From NCBI GenBank assembly GCA_958510875.1, contig OY294070.1, positions 47,083,139-47,147,138 of the forward strand: a stretch of 64,000 nucleotides of DNA, read 5' to 3'. Shown piece by piece: positions 31,225-40,664 of the stretch; within the stretch, counting starts at the first letter, position 1; every line of letters starts with the position of its first letter. The notes below the pieces were generated by a model. The model had not been told where the DNA came from. It worked only from the letters and a program-made list of their open reading frames with translations, and made no database searches. Made by a program: the position numbers and the translations under genes. Source of the DNA: Endomychus coccineus (lineage: Eukaryota > Arthropoda > Insecta > Coleoptera > Endomychidae).

Positions 31225-31770
31225 TTACATATTTCTGAAACCGGGGATATCTTCTTCTTCTAGTTCATCTACAAACGTTAATTTACAATTTTCATCTATG
31301 CTATACAGCGTATTATTGATTTGTACAGATGATGTAGATTTATTTTCAATAAATGGTGGCTTATCAGAGTATCCTTTGAGGAAACACATGTTTACAACGA
31401 CATTCCCATCCTTTTCTATCCGCTCCATCGCCCTCCATATAGGCTCAACTATATTTTCCGTAGTCCATTCCAACCCTTGAATTTCCACAGTTTCGAAAAG
31501 GTGAATGCTTTGTGGGGTACAATATTGGAATTTTGCCTCCATCTTTAAAACATTTTGTATGTTTTTTCCTGAGAGGTTATGTTCAAGTAGGAATTTCTGC
31601 CCTAGGGCTCCGTAGGGTGCGTGCTGGAACGCCTGAAGCATCATTCTATCAAATTCCGGTGTGAACTGCATCAGGAAAGATAATTTCATATCGGGGTGTT
31701 TACTTAGCTTATGCCTCTTCACATCGTACTTTCTAGTATAGCTTTTTTGGCATAACTCGCAGGAGTACAT
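31225..31770 (-). CDS. Single C2H2 zinc-finger protein, 181 aa
   Basis: The product opens with one finger, CELCQKSYTRKYDVKRH with the last His four residues on (C-x2-C-x12-H-x4-H). A region of about 160 residues without clear homology follows, containing PYGALGQKFLLEHNL and a C-terminal acidic stretch (VDELEEEDIP). A DNA-binding or nucleoprotein role is likely but unproven. Its stop codon precedes no recognised gene; upstream, a TATA at -31 and TCAGT initiator (31841-31808) lie directly beyond the stop of the metalloproteinase gene, showing tight packing on the same strand. It is intronless. I do not know a named Polinton family for it. Confidence 0.75.
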   Translation of the reverse strand: MYSCELCQKSYTRKYDVKRHKLSKHPDMKLSFLMQFTPEFDRMMLQAFQHAPYGALGQKFLLEHNLSGKNIQNVLKMEAKFQYCTPQSIHLFETVEIQGLEWTTENIVEPIWRAMERIEKDGNVVVNMCFLKGYSDKPPFIENKSTSSVQINNTLYSIDENCKLTFVDELEEEDIPGFRNM

Positions 31771-31807
31771 GTTTAGCGTGTGTGTTCGCTACGACACCTG
31801 ATTAATA

Positions 31808-31841
31808 ACTGACACCTCTATTGATCGCTCTATTATATATA
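31808..31841 (-). promoter_or_regulatory. Core promoter of the zinc-finger gene (TATA plus TCAGT initiator)
   Basis: On the minus strand TATATATAATA begins at 31841 and TCAGT lies at 31812-31808, with its A 31 bases downstream. TCAGT is the arthropod initiator consensus and the spacing is canonical. The TATA box begins two bases below the last base of the metalloproteinase stop codon. Confidence 0.65.
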
Positions 31842-31842
31842 C

Positions 31843-33411
31843 TCAAACCACCTGCTGTTGTTCAATGTTTGTTTCTTCTTCTTCATCATCTTCCTCTTCT
31901 GGGAAGAGTAGGGTTTCGGGTGTATGTCTGGATAGAATCTCACGCAGCAATTCTTTCAACTGGTCGAGCAAGCTTACATTTGGACATTGTATTCCAAAAA
32001 TGTTTGGATTGAATTTTTCCACTTTCACCAGAGTATGAAGAAACTCGTTATATTGATAAACCATATCCTTTTGGAAAAAATATAGTATTCCATCGATGTA
32101 GCGAAATGCGGCCGAGATGGGTGTGGGGGCAGTATAAAAGAGTTTTGTTATCAGTCCGTGATATTTCGTTGTGAAGTCACACTCGTTGATTTCGGTGAAA
32201 TAATAATTGTTGTAAAAAATATATGTACGCCCTGTATATGAGCTCACCACACCTTGTATATGAACATTAGGTACCCTCATTGCATCTGAATAGGATTTTG
32301 GCCAGCCTTTAATCAACTGTAAGCTAGGGAATTCCATCATATATACCATTCTATCTATGAAAAATACAATCTCTCCTGAGGGTCTTTGATAAATTGCAGA
32401 TATTTTTCGGAAGTTGGACGGTAAAAACGGTAGCCAATCGGTGATTAACATTGGCTGCTCCATAATTTTCGTTTCTAATTCCATCACCCAAACCCACTTT
32501 CCATAGAAAATATACAGGCGCTGATTCACCACCAGGAAGGTGTGTAGTCTCTTTATATTACATATATCTGGAGGGATGGGAGGTTTGGTTGTAGTAGTGG
32601 AAGTGACGGTAGTGGTGGGTGTGGTCTTTGAGGAGGCAGGCCTATTGGTCGTTGTTGTTGTTGTTGGCTGTGGTGGTTTTCCATACAGGCTCTGTACAGC
32701 ATAAATATCGTCGTTACTCAAAGTAATATTAGAAAAGTCTTTAGGCTCTTCGTAAAATGCAAACATTACAGACTCATTATTGCCTGTATGGATTAATCCT
32801 ATTGCGTGGCCGATTTCATGTAATAGTACAGCAAACAAACTTGATTCGTTATAAGAGGGTTTCGTTTTTGTTTCACACCATCTTTCATCTCGATCCAAAT
32901 GTATTTCGACCGTTGCCCCATCACTTGTTGGAAAATCCGAGTGTGCGAGAACCGTTCCTGGGCCATCAAACAACCCTGAACACACCCCGTTGTTCGTAAC
33001 TCTACGATGCATACCGCCCTGATACGAGATAAGTATATCGACTGCATTACCACTTGTATATTCATAACTCAACCCTGAATATCTGCTCCATACTTCAAAT
33101 ACCTCCGTGGTCAATCTAAGCAGTTGAGTTGAGGCAAATCTGAATCTCCATGTCAATTTCGGCTTCAGCCATCTGATCGTTGTTCTGTATTGGGAAGGAT
33201 CATCGGTCACTCCGCACCTTTTCGTATTCATCAATTTCAAAGTCTCATTATTTAGGGTACCATCTATTGGCAGTCTATAGAATTCTTGAAACACCCTCAA
33301 TGCATCCTCTGTTTCACTCAATCCGTTGGAATTTTCCGTCATATACCCATATTTCACTAGAAATTCGTTCGCCTGCACTCCGAGAACGAATAAAATGAAT
33401 AATAATAACAT
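31843..33411 (-). CDS. Secreted matrix metalloproteinase, intronless, complete
   Basis: The 522-aa product is a full MMP. It has a signal peptide (MLLLFILFVLGVQA), a prodomain with peptidoglycan-binding-like helix and a cysteine switch KRCGVTDD (about 71-78; consensus PRCGxPD, so both prolines are lost), and a catalytic domain with zinc site HEIGHAIGLIH followed by the Met-turn SVM. A Thr-rich mucin-like linker (TTTTTTNRP, TTTTTKPP) and a four-bladed hemopexin domain bounded by Cys in DICNIKR and GIQCPNV come next, ending in an acidic tail (EEEDDEEEE). It would act outside cells on extracellular matrix or basal lamina. Animal MMP genes normally have introns; this one has none, implying capture through RNA or a virus-like vector. 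It lies inside Polinton B between the right arm and the zinc-finger gene, same strand. Confidence 0.95.
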   Translation of the reverse strand: MLLLFILFVLGVQANEFLVKYGYMTENSNGLSETEDALRVFQEFYRLPIDGTLNNETLKLMNTKRCGVTDDPSQYRTTIRWLKPKLTWRFRFASTQLLRLTTEVFEVWSRYSGLSYEYTSGNAVDILISYQGGMHRRVTNNGVCSGLFDGPGTVLAHSDFPTSDGATVEIHLDRDERWCETKTKPSYNESSLFAVLLHEIGHAIGLIHTGNNESVMFAFYEEPKDFSNITLSNDDIYAVQSLYGKPPQPTTTTTTNRPASSKTTPTTTVTSTTTTKPPIPPDICNIKRLHTFLVVNQRLYIFYGKWVWVMELETKIMEQPMLITDWLPFLPSNFRKISAIYQRPSGEIVFFIDRMVYMMEFPSLQLIKGWPKSYSDAMRVPNVHIQGVVSSYTGRTYIFYNNYYFTEINECDFTTKYHGLITKLFYTAPTPISAAFRYIDGILYFFQKDMVYQYNEFLHTLVKVEKFNPNIFGIQCPNVSLLDQLKELLREILSRHTPETLLFPEEEDDEEEETNIEQQQVV

Positions 33412-33447
33412 GTTGCTCTATCGACAACCTTACACATAATGCCTCCC

Positions 33448-33479
33448 GACTGATTGAAACTCTTATATATATCTTATAC
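33448..33479 (-). promoter_or_regulatory. Probable core promoter of the metalloproteinase gene
   Basis: On the minus strand TATAAGATATATATAAG (33478-33462) precedes TCAGT (33453-33449). The distance from the first TATA to the initiator A is 27, slightly short of the usual 30. The arrangement resembles that of the neighbouring zinc-finger gene. Confidence 0.5.
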
Positions 33480-34549
33480 TTGATCACGGAATTTTTGAAA
33501 CATGCTCGTTCGAGAAACAAATACGGAGGCAGTCCGAGCCTGGTAAATATTAACAAGTATTGCTTTTCCAGGTCATATAAATATTCTAGCACGCAACGTA
33601 AAACGTTAGCGTAGTGTTTCAAACAGATATGATTTATCCGTCCGTTCAACTGCGATTACTACTTGTTAATATATAATGATAAGGTTTATTAATATTATTT
33701 TATTCTTATTAAGATTGTAGTTTATTTTTCGTGAATATTCACAGACTGAAACCTCTCAACTATTTGCTCTCGTGGTTATATGTAGCTTTACATTGAAACT
33801 CTCCCTAACCTCACACTCAGGCCGGATACCCCGCTAATGTGAAATAGATATATTGTAACTATATGTAAATAGATTTAACCTAGCTCGTGGAATTTCGTCG
33901 ACTGTTTCGTATGACTCACGGTCAACACGCTTTCACCTCGCTTGCGAGTCACGGATACCCCGCCGTTATATCTACAACATTAAAATCACTTGTTCTCAAG
34001 TCCTCCATAGCTGAGCGGTTAAGGAATCGGCTTTGGATTTCATGTCTCGGGTTCGACTTCCGTGTGTAGAAAAATATTTCATTTTAGTAGAAGTGTTCTA
34101 CATTAAATTTTTTCAAGTCCTCCGCGGTTAACTTTAGAGCGGGTTCGAATCTCGGTGTGTAGAAAACCATCCAGTAGAATGTGAGTACACAGATGCCTAG
34201 TTCACAGACTTAAGGTTGTCTAGGCTATAGTTAGGGAAGAACCATAGATGACTAGTTTACAGACTTCAGATTGTTCAGAGCCATACACTACCTACCCCAT
34301 CGACCACGCATGCGTGATGACCTTGAAAGGGCCGTTATGGGTATTTACATGTAAGCTGAGGCGACACCTAGCGATCAGAAGGTCACCTAGAGGCGACACC
34401 ACACCCTAGCCACGAGGCCGATAATACAGGGGTCATAGAAGACCACACCCTAGAGGTCACACCCCAGCTGATAATACCGCGCATGCGCTACTGGTTGCCT
34501 ACATCTGATAAGGCTCTATCAGGCGGGCCAAAGTGTCCCCATACCTACT
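33480..34549 (-). repeat. Right terminal inverted repeat of Polinton B
   Basis: Reverse-complement homology to 16915-17500 runs in order from the tip. The right arm is longer because it has gained extra sequence, including two tRNA-like segments (34001-34170), a duplicated GATGACTAGTTTACAGACTT-type block (34190-34290), and an insertion around 33780-33990. Confidence 0.88.
34001..34170 (+). repeat. tRNA-derived SINE-like pair (pol III A and B boxes)
   Basis: Copy 1 has TAGCTGAGCGGTTAAGG (A box) and GGGTTCGACTTCC (B box, 34049-34061), about 30 bases apart, as in a serine- or leucine-like tRNA; the acceptor stem does not pair well. Copy 2 (34115-34165) retains GGGTTCGAATC but has lost most of the 5' half. 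Both end GTGTGTAGAAAA. They lie in the Polinton arm, are absent from the left arm, and are best read as a SINE insertion and its local duplicate rather than functional tRNA genes. Confidence 0.6.
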
Positions 34550-34555
34550 TATATG
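34550..34555 (+). repeat. Target-site duplication, right copy (TATATG)
   Basis: Matches 16909-16914 exactly and directly follows the inverted AGTAGGTAT terminus. Confidence 0.95.
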
Positions 34556-35158
34556 AACATCTGTGTTTTACTGGTGAGGAATCAATCAATCCATATCTGT
34601 CAGATTTCATTCAACGGGAAATATACGACCCTGGACCACTCATTCCGGTGGTGACCCCTTTCAGATTCTCCGTTTAACAAGAAAACTTATCTTTTCCCGA
34701 GAAAGACGGTCACACTGCAATGAACCTGAGAGTTATGCCTGCTGGGGTCTCGCAAGTGACCTCTGGCAGGGTCTCCCAAGCCGGACAGGTCCAGGGTGAG
34801 CAGTGAAATCAAAGGAACGACTCAATCTAGAGCATAGTGCTGTAAAGCGTTATGGGGTTGGTGTCTCAAGGGCCTTAGCCAAGGGCGATAGCTCGCCTAC
34901 CGCCCGCTCAAACCGTGAATCTGGACCACAGCGCGAACCGCAGAGATGCGAGTCTGAGAGGAGTGTTCTGTAGGATCTGGAAACGGGGGACTTACCTCAA
35001 CCGACCGGCTCATGAGGAGGAAACCTCTATAATACAACCGACAGCGAAGTCGCGATAACCTGCGGAAACCGGGCGACCTGCGCAGTAGATACCCTTCCTT
35101 CTGGTACGGGCGCACTGCCAGAGGGTGACCTTTAGATCGGCCCAAATCGTGAGAAACT

Positions 35159-35381
35159 ATGAATTTACAATTTAACAACAAATACAATTGGGAGGATATA
35201 CAGGACCCGTCTGTTAGGAGAACTTCGTTGAGCAGAACACCTCCAAGTCGCAGCAACGAATCAGGGACTGACGTTTTCGATCAATTGAAACCCCTTCACG
35301 AAGGAGGTGCAGACTGCATTACAAACGCTGGAGGAAGAAAAGATCAGATTTTCACAGTTCATGGACATCATGCCCGCAGAG

Positions 35382-35420
<39 letters not shown>

Positions 35421-37473
35421 GATCTCTCCCCACCACGAAAGCAAGATCCACGCAAGTAATCGTTACAGAACTTGGAAAGAAATCCTACCGTACAAGAGAG
35501 ACTTAAATATGAAAACTACACAAACTTCAAGTCATATAGAAACCGATGACCCATCTTCATCCCAAGAAACTAGCCCAACAATCGATTTGACAAGATGGCC
35601 AATCAGCTCTACGGAAGAGGATGATCACAAAATGAACAAGAACAGGAATAGGGAAACCAACAACCCCAAAGAAGATAGAAAGAAAAAGAGAACAGGGAAA
35701 ACGCCTCAAAAACGGTCGACGGAAAGAAACACAGTCACCAAGGAACTAACAGTTTTCATAGTCAAAGTTCAGCGCGAGGTTAGAGAACTCAACAGAGTGA
35801 TAGAGGCAAACACCAATACAAAGGTTGAAACTAAAGAAATAACCAAAAGACTCTGCCGCATCTCGACTGTTCTCGCGACCTAGGAGATGAGGGGATGGCT
35901 CGAAACAGAATTTGCGAGCGAGGAGGAGGTACGGCACCGCAACACAGGACAGAATACCTCAAATAAAGAGAGCCTCCTCACGAGCGAAGCAGCATGCCAA
36001 ACAGAACCGGACTGACCTGAGTGTTCCACAACTACAGCAGGAAAAGAATCCCTGGAAACTCAGGAGGAGGCAACACAGACCACGGGTAATCCAGATAGAG
36101 CCTTAGATATCAGGGAGAGAATGAATGATGTACTCGAACCAAGAGACATCCAAGAACTCCTGAGACAATACTGGCCAGAAGAGACCTTCCTTAACACTAG
36201 CGTAATCAAGGAAAATGAGCAGTCTCCCCTCAGGAAACGACCTGGTCATTCTCATTAACCATGAACGAGAAGACAAAAACCACGCCAACAAGGACAGCCA
36301 GTGGAGAAAAATTAAACAAGGCGAAGATATGCTTGCCAGGAAGAAGCCGCAACCAGGGAAAGTTGCGTATATGATCAACCACATCACGACGAACTGTGGA
36401 GGAGAGGAGGAACCAATGAGGTACACGTTCCTGGTGAGTACTGAAACTGGAGAAAACCCGTTGATCAATGAGGAAAAAATGCGAGCTGCCCTCCGCGAAT
36501 TGAGTCGTGTAGCGGAGAAAGAGAGAGGGAAACAGCTAGATTTCATGCCCACTGACGAAATGGACACGGAGTCCCTCAAGAAAATTATCGAATTTGAAGC
36601 TAGAAATTCTGAAATACACTCTACCATGTACGTCACAGAAATTAATTCCAAAAGCCTGAAAAACAAGTTAAAAGATCATTCCAGTCAGGTTGAGGCAGAA
36701 AATGGCCACGCAGAATGGAAAACCTTCACAAGGTGCAGAACCAGAAATGCGGAGAATATTACCATAAAACCTGCGCAGGGCAGCTCATATGCTGACATCA
36801 TAGAACAAATGAAGTCAGAGATAAATGCAGATAAAGTTACCATTGATAGAATGACGAAGACGCTTGACGAGAACGTACAATAAAGGATCAGAGAAGAAAA
36901 CGAGGATTCAAAAAAAGCTTTCCAAGAACAATTATTTGCATTCATGAGAAACAAAGCCATAATCCAAATGAGGCACAGAACAAAAACGGTCCTAATACTG
37001 GACATCGACTCAACAACCTCGGAGGCAGATATAAGCAGAATAATACACGAGGAAGCTAACGCCACGGTAGAATCTCAGACAGTAATCAGCATCAGACTAC
37101 CAGACAAAGTGAACAAAAATGGAGCAAAGCATGCTTTTGCCTCTATCAGAATACAAGCCGCTAATCAGCTCATAGCGAAAGGCAAGATTGGCAACGGATG
37201 TCATAGGTGGAGAGTGAAAGACATCATTTCACCGGAAAGATGCCTCAAATTCAGAAGGGTAGGCCATGCAGCGAAAAACTGCAAAGAAAGGGGAGGTGAA
37301 ATTTGCCACAACTGTGGCGAAACAGGTCACAAAGAAGAGAATTCTCAAAAGAAAGAACCTGCTACTTATGCAAAGCGTCCGGACACAAAGCGGAATCGAC
37401 AATGTGTCCAATCTATAAGAACATGATACTGAGACTGAGGGGAATGGGCGCTACCTATGGAGGTGACCCATGA
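35159..37473 (+). pseudogene. LINE B ORF1 (gag-like), broken
   Basis: It begins MNLQFNNKYNWEDIQDPSVR. Frames change near 35506, 35885, 36200 and 36890. A (GA)n microsatellite (35388-35416) lies inside and probably caused slippage. The C-terminal third has CLKFRRVGHAAKNC (first Cys of the knuckle lost) and CHNCGETGHKEENS. The last frame ends ATYGGDP with TGA at 37471-37473, overlapping the ATG of ORF2. Confidence 0.7.
35388..35416 (+). repeat. (GA)n microsatellite
   Basis: About fourteen GA units interrupt LINE B ORF1 and encode an Arg-Glu run. Confidence 0.95.
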
Positions 37474-39487
37474 AGATCCTCCAAGTCAACCTGAACAGGG
37501 GAAAAAATGCGCTAGATCTGTTCAGGCATAAGTGTAATTCGAAGAAAATAGATGTGGGCCTTGTGTCTGAACCAAACAGGTTTATGACTCACAACAACGC
37601 TAGATGAATCATAGACAAAAATAGCGACGCAGCACTATACTTACCAAAAGCGGCATCTGGGTTTTTCCAAAGTGGCAACGGACATGGCTTCGTGTGGATT
37701 GCAAACATAGAAACCGCTTTCTGATCGTGCTATATATCGACTCAGTACGCTTTGAACTTTACCTAGCGAACCTTGGGCAGAGCATAAAAAATCAGAAGAG
37801 AAAGGAAATTATCATCGGAGGAGATTTCAACGCAAAAGCATACGCATGGGGTTCCCCGATTGAGAATTTGAAGGCACACATGTTGGCTGAATGGGCCGAT
37901 GAACATGAGCTTTGCATCCTGAACAATGGCGAACCAACGTTTGAAAGAAATTGAAGTTCCTCACACATCGATGTAACTCTATGCACCGAATGTGTGATAG
38001 CTGAAAATACGAAATGGGAAGTGGGAGCTAAAGAGAACCTGGATGACCACAAAAATATCTATGTAGATATTTCCAATCTAGCAAGGGAGGACCCTCACAA
38101 ACTACATGCTAGCATGGGATGGATTTTCAACAAGACCCGAATAGATTCACTGATTGCAAAACTTCAACAAATAGCTATCGAATTAGACGGAAACTCGACC
38201 CCAGATGACCTCAAAAGATCGATAGTGTCTGCATGCGACGCCACTCTACGCAAGAAAAGTACAAAACCCGAACGGAGAGCGACTTACTGGTGGAACGAAC
38301 AGATCGCCAGCCTAAGAACAAAATGCCATACAGCAAAAAGAACGCTTACAAGGCTACGAGGCAAACAAAACACTACGAAGGCACGGAAGATAGACGCTAT
38401 AAACCTGAACAAAAACTCCAAGAATATGTTGAAGGAAGTAATGAACAGAGCAAGAAAAGCAATGGCTCAAGCTCTGCGAAGAAATTGATGATAACCCCTG
38501 GGAGCTGGGCTATAAAATAGTAACAAGCAAGATCCGATTGTTCACAGCACTTGTTATGACCGACCTCGAACAGCTGAGGATCGCTGAAAAGCTTTTCCCG
38601 AAATATAAAACGGAGAAATGGCCAACTGCCAACGTGAATGATCTCATGATTCCTCTTTATACAATCGAGGAAATAAAAGAAGTCGGTAACAGGATGAAAC
38701 CAGGGAAAGCCGCTGGCACAGACGGCATACCATCGGACGTTATCGAACTAGTGGCACAGTTCTGCTCAGAGCTCCTTATAAACATCCTGAACAAGGTCAT
38801 TAAGACAGGCCAACCCAGTGGAAAATCGGTAGGCTGACCCTTATCGAAAAGAAGAAAATGGGAGAAACTAACACAAGTTACAGACCACTGTGTATACTGA
38901 ACGCAATAGGGAAGCTTTTCGAGAAAGTCATTAACAAAAGACTCCAGGAAGAATTAGAGGTGGATTCTCAGACCTGCAATTTGGATTCAGGGAAGAGAGA
39001 TCCGCAGTGCCTGCCCTAACAAAGGTCGAAGAACTAGCCCAGAAGACTAGAAGTTACACTGGACCAAAATACCCGATCCTAGTGACCATTGACGTTGAAA
39101 ATGCTCTTAACACAGTCCCGTGGAAAGAAATAATGGGGGATCTGGCAAATAGGAACATCACATCCTACACGAGGAATATGATTGGCCGCTACCTGAGCGA
39201 CAGAGTTGTTCTCATAGGTGCGAAGGAGGAAATCAATATGACATGTGGCGCTCCACAGGGCTCCATACTAGGTCCGACACTATAGAATGCATATTATGAC
39301 GAGGTACTTCGACTTGAGCTGCCAGACGGGATTATTCTCGTGGGCTTTGCAGATGACCTGGCCATGATGGTCCTGGGGGACACTAAAGAAGAGCTGGAAG
39401 ATATTACTGAAACCGCAGCGGCAAGAATAGGCAGGTGGCTGGCAAAACAAGGGTGTGGTGCATGCACAGCCAAACAAGTAGCTTGAA
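37470..39487 (+). pseudogene. LINE B ORF2: endonuclease and partial reverse transcriptase, broken
   Basis: It starts MKILQVNLNRGKNALDLF, then VSEPNRF, GGDFNAKAYAWG (37820), LNNGEPTF (37918) and a linker with GRKAT-like basic stretches. Reverse transcriptase blocks are KPGKAAGTDGIPSDV (38698), LEKKMGETNTSYRPLCIL (38850), TIDVENALNTVPW (39087), GAPQGSILGPTL (39247) and FADDLAMM (39346). Single-base indels and stops (for example at 37605, 37955 and 39285) disrupt it. The endonuclease family is AP-like, as in R1, TRAS and SART elements. Confidence 0.75.
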
Positions 39488-40306
39488 GAGACATAGATCC
39501 GGCGCCGGTCATTAAACCTCTTACTCGGCACATTCCCACTATATACGTTATTGTCATTCGTTACGGATTGTTCTCAATTGATTGGAATATGAATACATAG
39601 ATTGATGTCCGACTCGCCACTGAACACATGTGTATTAATTGAATTACCCCTTACGAACCACCAAACCAATCTAACACTATATGGCGAACCTGCCTCAAGA
39701 AAAAAGAAAAACCATGAGTACCACAATCAGTAAACATGCGGAAGTAACTGATACAGGGTCTAACGCTTCCAACGTTACTAGTATAGAGAACACTGTAATG
39801 GATAGATGAACGATTTCTGTTCGGTTTGGAGACCAACTTCTCATATGAATTATCAGAGGCATCTACCCGTTCAATAGGCAACCGATTATTGAAATTAGTA
39901 TACCTCGATGTCGCTAGGCGATTCGCGAGTAGGGGTAGAGATGAGAACGGAAATTTCAAGTAGCCATTGTCGTGCGAGTGTTATCTGAAGTAGGTTGAGT
40001 TTCAATAATTCTTTGTTTTATAGTAATTTTTTTAATCTGCCATTGAAATATTATTGATATCAGGGACTATTTAATTTGATTTGTTTTCGTAATTAGAATT
40101 CAGGATGTACAGTCCCTGAACGTCATTATATGTCAGTGGAATTAATACTCAACATACCTCTCAGCACTCATCACAAGATCACTTTGTTATTTAGCATAAT
40201 TCATAGATAATCATTTACAACTTTGGTTATTTTGTTGTAATTTTTATACTAGAATAATTTAACGAGTCGTCGGCAGGCTGGTGAAATAATATTTTTTTCC
40301 TCTTTG
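39488..40306. other. Unassigned AT-rich sequence left of copia
   Basis: No gene seen. Parts of the sequence nearest copia may belong to the long LTR of the gypsy-like element that continues after 44958, since copia is clearly an insertion here, but I could not locate that LTR's start. Confidence 0.4.
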
Positions 40307-40311
40307 TGTTT

Positions 40312-40503
40312 TGTTATTAAATATGACAATGTTTATTTACAGTACTTAAGTTGGCAGCAATAAAAAGAATGTATACTAGTTTTAAAAAAGGTGGTAATGT
40401 TGGTACTACTTCTTTTCTTTTTCACGTGGACGTTGTTTTATTGTATTGTATAATTATTAAAGTAGTTGCTATAAAAGTGCTGTTCGTTTATTTCATAACA
40501 TCA
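40312..40503 (+). repeat. copia 5' LTR (192 bp)
   Basis: It is nearly identical to 44763-44953, with TG...CA ends; the right copy has one T fewer in TTCTTTTTCACG. Confidence 0.95.
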
Positions 40504-40517
40504 GGTTATGGGCCCAG
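40504..40517 (+). other. copia primer-binding site
   Basis: GGTTATGGGCCCAG lies with zero spacing after the LTR, the arrangement recalled for Drosophila copia. Confidence 0.8.
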
Positions 40518-40664
40518 ACACAAAATATCTGTTAGCAAAAGATTGACATTACGTTACGGCAGCAAAATCGGCGAGAAGGAAAAGTGAGGTTATTTTTCAC
40601 TACAGTCTGTGGTGTGCTCGGGCTCGGGTACTGCGGAACATCGTCGAGGAGTACTTGTTCTTTG

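Larger units (their letters stand above)
16915..34549. mobile_element. Polinton B (Maverick), both ends present, 17.6 kb
   Basis: The element begins AGTAGGTATGG and ends with the exact inverse (CCATACCTACT in the plus strand), flanked by perfect TATATG duplications. Terminal arms are inverted and homologous over at least several blocks. The length is normal for a Polinton. Recognised genes are an OTU-type PolB, a C2H2 protein and a matrix metalloproteinase, all on the minus strand. No integrase, packaging ATPase, maturation protease or capsid gene is visible, so as it stands it would need functions in trans, or these genes have been replaced by the repeats and PolB debris that fill much of it. 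Confidence 0.93.
34680..39487 (+). mobile_element. R1-clade LINE B, 3'-truncated and degenerate
   Basis: A GC-richer 5' UTR (about 34680-35158) resembles that of LINE A in its last 100 bases. ORF1 and ORF2 follow with the same domain order. Sequence stops shortly after the FADDL block of reverse transcriptase (39346-39360), so the thumb, the C-terminal finger and the 3' UTR are missing. The exact 5' boundary is an estimate. Confidence 0.75.

Noticed and set aside
34001..34070. Functional tRNA gene
   Set aside because: A and B boxes are present but the acceptor stem does not pair and a damaged duplicate follows with the same tail, as in a SINE.
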